From Candidatus Nitrohelix vancouverensis (GTDB lineage Bacteria > Nitrospinota > Nitrospinia > Nitrospinales > VA-1): DNA of 64,000 bases. Numbering within the stretch: the stretch's first letter is position 1; the number at the start of each line of letters is the position of its first letter. The notes under the pieces are model-generated. The model was not told the origin of the DNA. It was given only the letters and a program-made list of their open reading frames with translations, and searched no databases. Shown piece after piece: positions 18,885 to 27,795 of the stretch. Location of the stretch: NCBI GenBank assembly GCA_015698305.1, contig CP048620.1:1700557-1764556 (forward strand), in the 5' to 3' direction. The position numbers and the translations under genes were made by a program.

Positions 18885-21104
18885 ATGGAAGAAGTTCTGG
18901 AAATAATTCCACCGGTGGACCGATGGAAAGTTAGGCACGCCCGTTGGGTTGAAGGCGGTCGTATGCTGGAATTTGAGGCGTTGCCTTATCGGCGTTTGCT
19001 CGAGTCGCCCTCATTCAAACTTGTCGGAGGGAGGGTGTACCGGATTGAACTGTCCTACACTCCTGTGGGAACAGGAGGGCTTGGTATTGGAGTGCGCCGG
19101 GGGCGTAACTGGTCCTGGGATCTGCGGCGCGATTATGTCAGCGATGAGCCGGTGAATACGACCGTGTTTTTTCCCGTATCCGAGACAGAGACTTTTCAAA
19201 TAGTCTTGCATCATTTGCAGGGTGGAGAGCGGGCGACGACGCAAATCAGAGATCTGTCCGTTTCTCTGGCCTGCGTCAATGAAGGCCTGAGCGCAGAAAG
19301 CGATAACGCCGAGATCCCTTTCAAGTCGGTCTGGAAACGGAAGCTGCATTCCCTGTGTAAAAATTCTGGATTATGGAACAGCGCTGTTGCGGCTATCGAG
19401 ATGAGGTTGGGGAGAGAAGAAGTCCTCAGTCTCCCTCAATACATGGCCTTTTGCCCGACAGGACAATGCCAGGCGCTGTGTGATTTCTGTTCGGTCACGA
19501 TCAACCGCGCAGGCGTGGTCAAGAAACAATTGCCGATGCAAAAGCTGGATCGGTTTCTGCTCCCCGTAGCTAAAACGCTCAGGATGGTAGGGGTTGAAGG
19601 GAATGGTGAGCCGACCTTGTATGACGAGTTTGGCGAACTGATTGAACGGATCACGACAAATGGAACGGCGTTTTACTTGATCACGAATGGAGAACGCTTG
19701 ACTTCGGTTTTGATCGACCGTCTCCTGGCGTCGCCTGTCGATTCAGTTAATTTTTCGGTGAACGCCGCGACTGAAGAGACGCATGCCAAAGTGATGAAGT
19801 TGACGGATTTCGATCGTGTTATTGGGAATATTCGCCAATTGACAGGGCAGAGATCTCCGGGATTGAACCCGACGCCTCTTATTAATGTATCGTTTGTTGT
19901 GGTGCATCAGAATATCCATGAAGTCGTCGAGTTTTTGAAGATCGCGGAAAACGACTGGGGCGTCGATGGAATTTATATCCGTCCTTTGTCTGAACTTGCA
20001 AATGATTTTGGGGCGATTGAAGATCAAAGAGACCTGGTTCCCTTCAAAGAAGATATCGAAGGAATGGTTGAGCAGGTCAACGACTATTTGAGAACGACGC
20101 AACGTAAAGCTCAAGTTCATTTCTTTCCTGAGACCTTTCGATCTTTTCGGGAAAATCCATTAAGCGATTCATCATCTACGTTCAAGCTTCCCCCAAAGAG
20201 CCGCTGGCAATTGGAGAACCACAGTATCAAGGCATCCTGGTCGGGCAGTCGCGTCGCTGTGAGAGGAGAAGGTTTTGTCGGTCAGTATTTATTAAGCAGT
20301 TACAACGCCCCTTGCAGAACCATGCAGGATATGGAGATTCCGATTGAAGTGATTGTGGAATCCGGGACGCTGGGTATTGGCGTGTTGGATGAACAAAATA
20401 GTAAATGGATCAAAACGGCATCCTTTGACAAGGGCCGTCACGGGGAAACGTTCAAATTCAATACAGGCGACAACGGCGCATTGAAGCTGGTTCTATACGC
20501 AGGTTCCGATGATGCTCTACAATGCGAAGTGGACTGGAAAGACGCTCTGGATGGGGGGGCGAAGGATGAGGCGGTTTTAAATTCAGGATCGGAAGCCGTA
20601 TCGGAGAATGAAGGTCGCTCTTCTGCAAGGCATAGAGATAAAACACAGACGCTCTGGCAGTCGCTCAGCGGGTTTTTATTCAAACCGCGTTCCCCTGGCT
20701 CGGTGAAATATTATTGTCAGAAGCCTTGGACGGATTTGAATAATTTCTCGGTGGATGGGCGGATGGATGTGTGTTGCATTGCTACCGGTCCGAGCCAGGA
20801 ACGCTATGCGCTGGGGAATATCCACGATCAGAGTTTTCAGGAAGTGTGGAATGGCGAGCGGATGAGGGAATTTAGACGCACAGTCAATTCGCCGGACAAA
20901 CTGCCTCCCTGTCAGCGATGTCCGATGGCTTACGCTTATCAGGGCCCGTTCTTTGATCCGAAACACACTCTGGACTGGCTGTTTGAAAATCCCTTGCTCA
21001 TTCTGGGCGTGGGGTCGCTGAAGCCGGTGTATCAAAAAATTATTCACAGAATGATCAAGACCGTTTTGGAGCTTGCGGTGTTTGCTGGTTTCAAAAGGAA
21101 TTGA
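18885..21104 (+). CDS. Radical SAM/SPASM paralogue with flanking beta modules
   Basis: This 739-residue protein is a shorter paralogue of the gene just upstream, separated by 30 bases. A beta module (~1-130, GGLGIGVRRG) precedes the radical SAM domain (~185-425; cluster motif CQALCDFC and GNGEP). A second beta module (~440-550, GTLGIGVLDEQ and FNTGDN) and the SPASM region (~645-700; CQKPW, DVCC, CQRCP) follow. The WFYW-type repeats of its neighbour are absent. The SPASM segment is nearly identical in protein sequence to that of the neighbour, although many codons differ, which points to strong selection on this part. The reaction and substrate are unknown. Position inside a glycan locus suggests a glycan or glycoconjugate target rather than a peptide; this is inference. 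Confidence 0.85.
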   Translation: MEEVLEIIPPVDRWKVRHARWVEGGRMLEFEALPYRRLLESPSFKLVGGRVYRIELSYTPVGTGGLGIGVRRGRNWSWDLRRDYVSDEPVNTTVFFPVSETETFQIVLHHLQGGERATTQIRDLSVSLACVNEGLSAESDNAEIPFKSVWKRKLHSLCKNSGLWNSAVAAIEMRLGREEVLSLPQYMAFCPTGQCQALCDFCSVTINRAGVVKKQLPMQKLDRFLLPVAKTLRMVGVEGNGEPTLYDEFGELIERITTNGTAFYLITNGERLTSVLIDRLLASPVDSVNFSVNAATEETHAKVMKLTDFDRVIGNIRQLTGQRSPGLNPTPLINVSFVVVHQNIHEVVEFLKIAENDWGVDGIYIRPLSELANDFGAIEDQRDLVPFKEDIEGMVEQVNDYLRTTQRKAQVHFFPETFRSFRENPLSDSSSTFKLPPKSRWQLENHSIKASWSGSRVAVRGEGFVGQYLLSSYNAPCRTMQDMEIPIEVIVESGTLGIGVLDEQNSKWIKTASFDKGRHGETFKFNTGDNGALKLVLYAGSDDALQCEVDWKDALDGGAKDEAVLNSGSEAVSENEGRSSARHRDKTQTLWQSLSGFLFKPRSPGSVKYYCQKPWTDLNNFSVDGRMDVCCIATGPSQERYALGNIHDQSFQEVWNGERMREFRRTVNSPDKLPPCQRCPMAYAYQGPFFDPKHTLDWLFENPLLILGVGSLKPVYQKIIHRMIKTVLELAVFAGFKRN

Positions 21105-21132
21105 TTCATTTGTTTCATAGAGTGATAAGGCG

Positions 21133-22419
21133 ATGAAATACGATTTAGCCATGATCGGCCTGGGTAATATGGGAATCAGCGTGCTTGGAGCTTTTCTGCA
21201 TCGCGGGAAAACCTGTATGGGCATCGATATCGATGTCTCAAAATTGAATGCGTTACAAAGCGGAAAGATGATTGTGCGCGAGTCGGGCGCCGCGGAAATT
21301 TTTGAAAAGGCGCGTAACGAAAAGAGACTGGATTATGCGACGGGTATCGATCAAATAAAAAACGCGAAGGTTGTTTTTATCAGCGTGCAGACGCCGGCGA
21401 AGGGGAATGAATGCGACTATTCGGCCCTTTCCGGAGTTTTGAGGCAGATCGCTTTGCAGGCGGCGCCCGATCAGGCCGTCATCATTGGAAGCACCATCTT
21501 TCCGGGAGGCTTGGCGGACGAATTGCTGAACGAACTCCGAGATCGACCGGATATTCGTCTCATTTATGAACCGGTATTCCTTCGCGCTGGATACGGTATT
21601 GAAGATTATTTGCGTCCAGGGAAACTGGTGCTGGGTATCGACGATCCTGACAATCCACCGCCGGAAATTGCGGAGTTATTAAGTCAGGTGGTTGAGGCCG
21701 AGCCGAAATGGGTTTCCTTGCAGGAGGCGGAATGGATCAAGATGGTTCACAACGCCTGGATGTGCGGCAAGATTTCCTTCGCCAACGAAATGGGCGCGCT
21801 GTGCGATGAATATAAAGTGGATACGAACCGGATTTTTGACATCTGCTTTTCCGAGAACGCGCAGGGAAGGTTGATGACCTTGTCGCATATGAAACCCGGC
21901 GCGCCGTATTCGGGGCCTTGTCTGCCAAAGGACGCGACAATTCTGGGCGGAATTCTTGAAAAGCAGGGAAGACCCTGGATGCAATCGGGAAGCGTGCTGG
22001 AGGCCTTGCGAGTCAGTAATGAAAATTACATCGACGCCATTGTAGAGCAGTGGCTTGCCACGGGGCGGGAAACGGGCAAGCCCTTGGGCTTGGTCGGCTT
22101 GACCTTTAGGCCGGGCTTTGATGAGATGCGCGGTTCTCTGGCGTTGCCCTTCATCCGCAGGGCTTTGGCTGAGGGATTGGAGGTCCGCGGATACGATCCA
22201 TTCTTTGACGGCATTGGCATCGAAGAGTTTATGCTGGTCTGCCGAAATGATAAGGAATTGGAAAGCTATCATGCCCATTGTTCGCATTCTCTGGAGAGCG
22301 TTTGGAACGAATGCGGCGTTGTTTTACTCAATCGCAATCTGGATATTAACGAGCGTCGGCGTCTGGATGATTTTTCCGATTGCCCACGCAAGATAGACCT
22401 GTATGGAAATAAATTCTAA
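21133..22419 (+). CDS. UDP-glucose/GDP-mannose dehydrogenase family protein
   Basis: This 428-residue dehydrogenase is predicted to oxidise the C6 hydroxyl of a nucleotide sugar to the uronic acid with two NAD+. It has the N-terminal motif GLGNMG, the lysine/asparagine block EWIKMVHNAWMCGKISFANE and the catalytic cysteine in SGPCLPKDATIL. The Rossmann motif and the GPCLPKD wording differ from typical WecC or Ugd, so the substrate is uncertain. It is the first gene of a coupled run: its end overlaps the next glycosyltransferase by 17 bases. The window has three members of this superfamily, so it probably serves a different sugar from wecC (6574) and the WbpA-like gene (42346). Confidence 0.85.
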   Translation: MKYDLAMIGLGNMGISVLGAFLHRGKTCMGIDIDVSKLNALQSGKMIVRESGAAEIFEKARNEKRLDYATGIDQIKNAKVVFISVQTPAKGNECDYSALSGVLRQIALQAAPDQAVIIGSTIFPGGLADELLNELRDRPDIRLIYEPVFLRAGYGIEDYLRPGKLVLGIDDPDNPPPEIAELLSQVVEAEPKWVSLQEAEWIKMVHNAWMCGKISFANEMGALCDEYKVDTNRIFDICFSENAQGRLMTLSHMKPGAPYSGPCLPKDATILGGILEKQGRPWMQSGSVLEALRVSNENYIDAIVEQWLATGRETGKPLGLVGLTFRPGFDEMRGSLALPFIRRALAEGLEVRGYDPFFDGIGIEEFMLVCRNDKELESYHAHCSHSLESVWNECGVVLLNRNLDINERRRLDDFSDCPRKIDLYGNKF

Positions 22420-23305
22420 AAACGAAACCTTCGATTTGTCGATCGTGGTGGTCGGCAGAAACGACGACCACGGCATCGGTTTTTTTGATCGCATGGTCGC
22501 CTGCATGGAATTCAACCGCAAGAACCTGTTGCAAGCAGGGGTGAACGCAGAATTTATCTTTGTCGATTGGGCCTACGATCCGGGAAAACCCCTGTTCGCG
22601 CAGTTGCTGAGAGACAAACTCCCCTGGTGGCATACCGCGATTGCTGTTCACCCGGATTGGCAGGAGCGGCTCAAGGAGAATCCGCGTTTGGCGTTTCTGG
22701 AATTTTTTGCAAAGAATGTGGGCATTCGGCGCGCTCGAAGCGAATTCATTCTTGCTACCAATTGCGATATCTTTTTTTCAAAAGATTTGGTGCGATTTCT
22801 TGGTCGGGGAAAATGGCTGGAGGATTGTTTGTATCGATCCGTGCGTATCGATTTGCTCAGCGCCGTGGGTATCGATAAAATTGACTACGGCATTTTGGAG
22901 CGACCCGAGTCGGTGTCTTTTGTACGTTACCCTTGCCCTCCCTACTACGACCACGCTTCCGGGGATATGCAGTTCATGTCGCGCAAGCTCTGGTTTCAGG
23001 TGGGTGGTTACAACGAACGGGTGCGTTTTAGCAAAATTCATAAGGACTCCAATCTGTGCGCTTGCGTTGAGCTGAAACATCAGGTCCCCCTGAAGTTGGT
23101 GGGTTCGGTTTACCATTTCGATCATGAAATGTCTTATAATGAAAACCGTTTGCCCTTTGGTCCGCGCAATGAAACGGCCCCGTACGGGCCGGACTGGGAC
23201 TGGGAGGTTTCATACGAAAACCCGCCTCATTGGGGCCTTGGCGATCAGGAAGTCCAAGCCTTCCCCGGCGATCCTTCAGTGTTTTGGATTGATTATCCAA
23301 ATTGA
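22403..23305 (+). CDS. GT-A fold glycosyltransferase
   Basis: This 300-residue cytoplasmic protein begins with a nucleotide-sugar-binding strand, LSIVVVGRNDD, and has a metal-site-like NCDIFF motif after FILAT. A late FMSRKLWFQVGGYNE segment matches the usual C-terminal GT-A pattern in which an aromatic/Gly-Gly turn follows an acceptor loop. The middle contains an unusual AEFIFVDWAYDPGKPL stretch that is not the ordinary GT2 pattern, so the sugar specificity is open. It overlaps the dehydrogenase gene upstream by 17 bases and is followed after 15 bases by another transferase-like gene. Confidence 0.75.
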   Translation: MEINSKNETFDLSIVVVGRNDDHGIGFFDRMVACMEFNRKNLLQAGVNAEFIFVDWAYDPGKPLFAQLLRDKLPWWHTAIAVHPDWQERLKENPRLAFLEFFAKNVGIRRARSEFILATNCDIFFSKDLVRFLGRGKWLEDCLYRSVRIDLLSAVGIDKIDYGILERPESVSFVRYPCPPYYDHASGDMQFMSRKLWFQVGGYNERVRFSKIHKDSNLCACVELKHQVPLKLVGSVYHFDHEMSYNENRLPFGPRNETAPYGPDWDWEVSYENPPHWGLGDQEVQAFPGDPSVFWIDYPN

Positions 23306-23320
23306 GACGATGCCTTGACC

Positions 23321-24304
23321 ATGCCAAACACACCTGAACTATTATTGATCAATGCGGTTTCTCCGAAACCCGCCGACGTTGAAAGACTTTGCGCCGCGCT
23401 GACGGCTTTGCCGAACGATAGCATCGAGACGATTCTCTATGTCGCGGGCGAGGAAAGAAGCAAGGACTGTGCGAGCCGCTATCCTTTAATTCGCATCTTT
23501 CCCTATCATCGACTGTGGTTGCAGGATGCGAATGCCTTGGTCGCTGAATCGCAGGCGCGACGCGTGGCCTTGAATTTTTCCCCTGAACTGGACGCAAATT
23601 CTCTAGCGGAAATTGTTCATCGTTCCCGCGATATTGAAAGTAGCGTGATTGCGGCCTACCCGGATTATTGCGAGACGTTAAAGCGTAAGCCGAATGGGTT
23701 TGATGCGCATCATTGGCGATACCAGACGCCGCGCGCTCCATCCGGGGCTTTTCTGTTCGACCGGGCTGAAGTGGCGGCGATGGGCGGTTTCAATCCGGCC
23801 TATCCCCTGGTCGCTTACTGGGATATGTGCTTGCGCATGGTGTCTTCCGGAGGTTCCTTCAATGCATTGGATGCAAGGTGTCTTCCCGACTCTCCCGCCT
23901 ACGCGCCAGGGGCGGATGCGTCTGAGCGCATGCAGTTTCTCATGCAGGGCGCTCTCATGCTGGTCGAGCATGGCGAAGTGGCTTTGGGGGCGGTCAACCA
24001 TCTTCTACTGCAATACAATTTGTACGAGCAAGTGAAGCCCGGTTCGCCTTTGTATCCCTGGCTGAACGATACTATGCGGGACAACTTGTTGATGTCGATA
24101 CGCTCGACGCTCGCCGGATACAATGCGCAAGGAGCATGGTTCGAGCGAAACGGGCTGGATGCCTACCCGGAGATCACCGGAGGCAAGATTCATGATATGC
24201 GAGCGGCGTCGATATACCCGGCGGGACTCCAGCCGCTGGCGCGGTTTTTAAAAAAATGGTTTTTGAAGCGTTTTGAAAATAAATTCCGCAGAGGTTTGCG
24301 GTGA
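23321..24304 (+). CDS. Divergent GT2-like glycosyltransferase
   Basis: The 327-residue protein is a distant GT2 relative. The N-terminal half has alternating strands and helices ([10 protein letters not shown]) but no clear DxD motif. The best evidence is [18 protein letters not shown] followed by YWDMCLRM, the C-terminal acceptor-side pattern of GT2 enzymes. Loss of the usual metal motif may mean another ligand set or an inactive partner of the neighbouring transferase. The start is ATG 23321; the TTG at 23315 is less likely. The stop overlaps the next methyltransferase start as GTGA. Confidence 0.6.
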   Translation: MPNTPELLLINAVSPKPADVERLCAALTALPNDSIETILYVAGEERSKDCASRYPLIRIFPYHRLWLQDANALVAESQARRVALNFSPELDANSLAEIVHRSRDIESSVIAAYPDYCETLKRKPNGFDAHHWRYQTPRAPSGAFLFDRAEVAAMGGFNPAYPLVAYWDMCLRMVSSGGSFNALDARCLPDSPAYAPGADASERMQFLMQGALMLVEHGEVALGAVNHLLLQYNLYEQVKPGSPLYPWLNDTMRDNLLMSIRSTLAGYNAQGAWFERNGLDAYPEITGGKIHDMRAASIYPAGLQPLARFLKKWFLKRFENKFRRGLR

Positions 24305-25083
24305 GGGCGCCGGCGATTGACGAGGTCAGGGAATTTTGGGATCGCAGACCCTGCAATCTCAAACATGGCGTCGCCGAGATTGGAAGTCGGGAATACTTCG
24401 ATCAGGTTGAGGAGCGAAAGTATCTTGTCGAGCCGCATATCCCCGAGTTTGCCGAGTTTGAAAAATGGAAGGGCAAGCGCGTGCTTGAAATCGGTTGCGG
24501 TATCGGCACCGACTCTATCAATTTTGCCCGGGCCGGAGCGGACCTGACGGTCATGGAGTTGTCCCAAAAGAGTTTGGACTTGTGCAAGAAGCGTTTTGAA
24601 GTGTTTGGCCTGAATGCGCGGTTTTTTCTTGGAAACGCAGAACAACTCGAAGAAACGCTTCCAAACGAAACTTTCGATCTGGTTTATTCTTTTGGCGTGT
24701 TGCACCATACCCCGCATCCTGAGCAGGCGGTTGCGGGAATCAAAAAATTCATGAATGCAGATTCTGAACTGCGCGTGATGCTGTATTCGAAATTCTCGAC
24801 CAAGAATCTGATGATCCTGTTTGGATTGTCCCAGCCTGAAGCGCAGACGGGTTGCCCGGTTGCCTATCGCTACCACTTTCGCGAAGTAGAGAATTTATTG
24901 AAGGGTTTTAAAATTCTTGAAATGCGCAAAGAGCATATCTTCCCTTATGTGATTTCTGAATACGTTAAATACAATTACGTTCGCAAACTTCCCTGGCGCG
25001 TTTTGCCCGATTCCCTGTTCAGACTGTTCGAACGGCAACTGGGTTGGCACACGCTTGTCCGCGCGCGCCTGCCTCGAAAATGA
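24301..25083 (+). CDS. Class I SAM-dependent methyltransferase
   Basis: This 260-residue methyltransferase has the SAM-binding motif [12 protein letters not shown] near residue 61, an acidic strand end (VMELSQ) and the motif [12 protein letters not shown] typical of the Methyltransf_11 group. Domain wording is close to the C-terminal methyltransferase of the fusion at 168-3671, including the FWDRRPCN-type lead-in, so the two are probably related. It starts at GTG 24301 within the previous stop (GTGA overlap) and its TGA overlaps the next ATG. It probably methylates a sugar of the nascent glycan or a lipid-linked intermediate. Confidence 0.8.
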   Translation: MRAPAIDEVREFWDRRPCNLKHGVAEIGSREYFDQVEERKYLVEPHIPEFAEFEKWKGKRVLEIGCGIGTDSINFARAGADLTVMELSQKSLDLCKKRFEVFGLNARFFLGNAEQLEETLPNETFDLVYSFGVLHHTPHPEQAVAGIKKFMNADSELRVMLYSKFSTKNLMILFGLSQPEAQTGCPVAYRYHFREVENLLKGFKILEMRKEHIFPYVISEYVKYNYVRKLPWRVLPDSLFRLFERQLGWHTLVRARLPRK

Positions 25084-26213
25084 ACAGCGATCAACACCCT
25101 TCCCCTGCGCTCCCAACCCTTACGGTGGTTGTGCCCAGTTTCAATCAAGGCGAGACGATCGAACAAACCCTAATCAGTATTTGCGATCACAATGCGATGG
25201 ATGGCGTCGAAGTTTTGGTGTTCGATGCCTGTTCGACGGACGGGACGGAGCGCGTCCTCGATGCCTGGAAGTCACGTTGCACGGTGATTCAGGAAAAGGA
25301 TCGCGGCCAGAGCGATGCGATCAACAAGGGATTCAAAAGGGCGAGCGGGGACATTGTCTGCTGGTTGAACACCGATGACATGTTTTTCCCTGGCGCGCTG
25401 GATCGGGTGCGGACCTTGTTTGCTGAAAACCCGGAGGCGGGCGTCATCAGCGGTCGCGGTGTGCACCTGAAGAAAGACGGCAGTTTTGACATTCTCTTTC
25501 CAGAAGGACCCGATTTGAGCGAGCGCAACATTCAATCCATGCGCATTGACCTGTTGCAACCTGCGGTATTTTTCCGTCGGTCTTCTCTGGAGCAGATTGG
25601 CGGCATCAATCCGGACTTGCAGTACCTCATGGATCTGGATCTGTGGATGCGCTTCGTCAAGGCTGGCGTGAAATGGAAACTGGTAGATGATTTTTTTTCC
25701 TCCGCGAGGGTTTACCCGGAGACAAAAACTTCGAGCGGCGGCTGGACCCGCTTGAGAGAGCATATGAAATTGACGCGCAGGCATACAGGGAGCATGTTTT
25801 CCCGAACGACCCTGAGCTTGCTCATGACCTGGGGAATGGCGTCGCCTTATCCTCGACTTCAGAAATTATTTGAGATTCTGTACCGTGTTTATACTTTGAT
25901 GCGGTCGGGTTCGGTTCGCCCGCCACGGCACCAGCCGCTGGAGTGCTTGGGAGAGACGCGTGTCAGTTTCCCCTGGTATCAAGGGAGCTGTGACTCCATT
26001 CGAGTTTGTCTGGAGCGCCTGGACGGGACAGCCGGGGCGGCGAAGGTCAGAATCCTGTGTGATGGCGTGGAATGGGAAGGGCCGTTCCACGCGGGCGAAA
26101 ACGAAATCGAACTGCGTGGAGATTTTGCATCTCCGTTATTTTCCGTTTCGGTGGAAACCTCACCGCCTGTTGTATTCAAGCTTCTGAATGTGATTCCAGG
26201 CCGGAAATTTTGA
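25080..26213 (+). CDS. Family 2 glycosyltransferase with C-terminal extension
   Basis: This 377-residue protein has a clear GT2 catalytic domain: [15 protein letters not shown] near the N-terminus, [22 protein letters not shown] and the metal motif NTDDMFF, then [13 protein letters not shown] on the acceptor side. An extra C-terminal part from about residue 290 is beta-rich (RVRVCLER-like strands) and could be a small accessory domain; it is only faintly like the beta modules of the SPASM proteins. The start is ATG 25080, which overlaps the stop of the methyltransferase as ATGA; a longer frame from 25044 is unlikely. It is the last gene of the rightward run and faces the lhgO-like gene. Confidence 0.85.
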   Translation: MNSDQHPSPALPTLTVVVPSFNQGETIEQTLISICDHNAMDGVEVLVFDACSTDGTERVLDAWKSRCTVIQEKDRGQSDAINKGFKRASGDIVCWLNTDDMFFPGALDRVRTLFAENPEAGVISGRGVHLKKDGSFDILFPEGPDLSERNIQSMRIDLLQPAVFFRRSSLEQIGGINPDLQYLMDLDLWMRFVKAGVKWKLVDDFFSSARVYPETKTSSGGWTRLREHMKLTRRHTGSMFSRTTLSLLMTWGMASPYPRLQKLFEILYRVYTLMRSGSVRPPRHQPLECLGETRVSFPWYQGSCDSIRVCLERLDGTAGAAKVRILCDGVEWEGPFHAGENEIELRGDFASPLFSVSVETSPPVVFKLLNVIPGRKF

Positions 26214-26262
26214 AACCGGGGCTTAAATGAAACGGTTGATTTTGTGTGGGTAGCAATTGAGT

Positions 26263-27465
26263 TCAGAAGCCGGTGTTTTCCTTGATGCGGTCGCAAACGT
26301 ATTCGGCAAAGGGCAGGGCGCAGGTGAAGCCGGGAGAGACCGCGTTCAGAATATGCATGGAATTGTCATCTCCTTCCAACACAAAATCCATTTCCAGTTT
26401 TTTCTCTTTTATGTTGAGTAGCTGGGCGCGAATCCCCGGCTTGCCCCATTTGGAATAGTCGGAGAGGCGAACGCCTTCGAGAAGTTCCGAAGCAAGAGAG
26501 ACCAGACAGGAGCGGGAGTATTTTCGGATTTCTTCGTAGGCGAGTTTTTTGAAATCAAAGTTGGAGTGAAAAAAAAGTCCCAACTGGCGAATAGCGATCT
26601 CCATCATTTCGTTCAACTTGAAATTTTTCAGTCCGTCGTATTGTTCGCGCCAGAACGCGGGAATGGCGGTGGGGCCAATTTTGACGTGGCCTGCAGAGGT
26701 GACGGTGAAATGAACGCCGAGAAACGGATTGCGAAGATCAGGTACGGGATAAATATTCGTCCTCAGAGAGCCGGGTTCTTGACTGGAATAGAGATAGAGT
26801 CCTTTGAAGGGAAGGATGCGATAGTTTTTTGAAAAACCAAAATCCAGGCCGATGGTGTCCGCGTACAAACCGGCGGCATTGACTAGATAGTTGCACTGAA
26901 ACGAACCTTGGGTCGTTTTTATTCCCGACGCTTCTCTGCCAAGATAGCGAGCGCTTGAGATGATTTCGACTCCAGATCGAACGGCGTCATCTTTTAGAGA
27001 AAGTAATACTTCGACTGGATCAACCGAAGAGGTTGAAGGGGAAAAAAGCGCTTTTTCGAAGGTGCGGGCTTTGGGCTCAATGTCGCGCGCTTCCTGTTCC
27101 GAAATGAGTTTCAGTTCCACTCCATTGTTTTTGGCGCGATTCAATAACTCGTCGAGCCAAGGCAGTTCGCTTTCATTGCGAGCGACAACGAGTTTTCCGC
27201 ATTCATTGATATTGAGTTGCTTTTCTTTACAGTATTGGGTGAGGCGCTGGTTTCCCGAACGAGTGAAGCGAGCTTTCAGGCTATCGGCGCTGTAATAAAA
27301 TCCGGCATGAAGAACGCCGCTATTCCGTCCGCTGGCGTGCAATCCGCATCGCTCTTCTTTTTCGAGGACGGTGACAGAGGCGTCTGCGTGGCGTTTCTTT
27401 AACTCCTGCGCGACGGCGATTCCGATAATGCCTCCTCCGATCACCAGAAAATCGCGGTGGTTCAT
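26263..27465 (-). CDS. lhgO: L-2-hydroxyglutarate oxidase-like FAD-dependent oxidoreductase
   Basis: The 400-residue protein belongs to the DAO family of FAD enzymes. It has the dinucleotide-binding motif VIGGGIIGIAVAQEL, the conserved CGLHASGRNSGVLHAG motif and the C-terminal VSPGFTCALPFAEYV segment, all characteristic of the LhgO/YgaF group. The family oxidises L-2-hydroxyglutarate to 2-oxoglutarate and passes electrons to the quinone pool. It is the only gene here without an obvious glycan role, and it is transcribed alone on the minus strand. A related hydroxy-acid or sugar-acid substrate cannot be excluded. Confidence 0.85.
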   Translation of the reverse strand: MNHRDFLVIGGGIIGIAVAQELKKRHADASVTVLEKEERCGLHASGRNSGVLHAGFYYSADSLKARFTRSGNQRLTQYCKEKQLNINECGKLVVARNESELPWLDELLNRAKNNGVELKLISEQEARDIEPKARTFEKALFSPSTSSVDPVEVLLSLKDDAVRSGVEIISSARYLGREASGIKTTQGSFQCNYLVNAAGLYADTIGLDFGFSKNYRILPFKGLYLYSSQEPGSLRTNIYPVPDLRNPFLGVHFTVTSAGHVKIGPTAIPAFWREQYDGLKNFKLNEMMEIAIRQLGLFFHSNFDFKKLAYEEIRKYSRSCLVSLASELLEGVRLSDYSKWGKPGIRAQLLNIKEKKLEMDFVLEGDDNSMHILNAVSPGFTCALPFAEYVCDRIKENTGF

Positions 27466-27795
27466 TTACAAGTTCTCCTGATTGTATTTAGGGGCGAAGT
27501 ATTGGAAGATGGGGGTAGATTTGCCTGGTTCATTTGTGCGTGAGTATATCGAGCCGGAAATGGCGTTTCAATATCAATATTATTTTCATCATTGCCTGAT
27601 AATTTTTCTCTGGGTTGCGATCAATGTCTGATTGGCAAACGGATTTTTCTTAGGGACAATCAAAGTTACAGGCATTATTATTGATCGGGGTGATCCGAAG
27701 GATTAGTATGTGGGTTTATAAAGGGAAGCCCTTTCCCTGCGCGCCTGTTGAATGATATAAAACGTGATTGTTTAAAAACTAAAGTGATTTAACGA
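27466..27795. other. Divergent intergenic region before the B12-type radical SAM gene
   Basis: These 330 bases hold the upstream regions of the lhgO-like gene (minus) and the radical SAM gene (plus). The only structure I see is a short hairpin at 27720-27734 (AAAGGG, three-base loop, CCCTTT) that has an alternative pairing, GGGAA with TTCCC, at 27723-27737. A 40-codon frame at 27509-27631 lacks a spaced ribosome-binding site. No promoter could be fixed. Confidence 0.45.

Noticed and set aside
27509-27631. Forty-codon frame in the gap before the B12-type radical SAM gene
   Set aside because: It has no ribosome-binding site at usable distance and no recognisable content.
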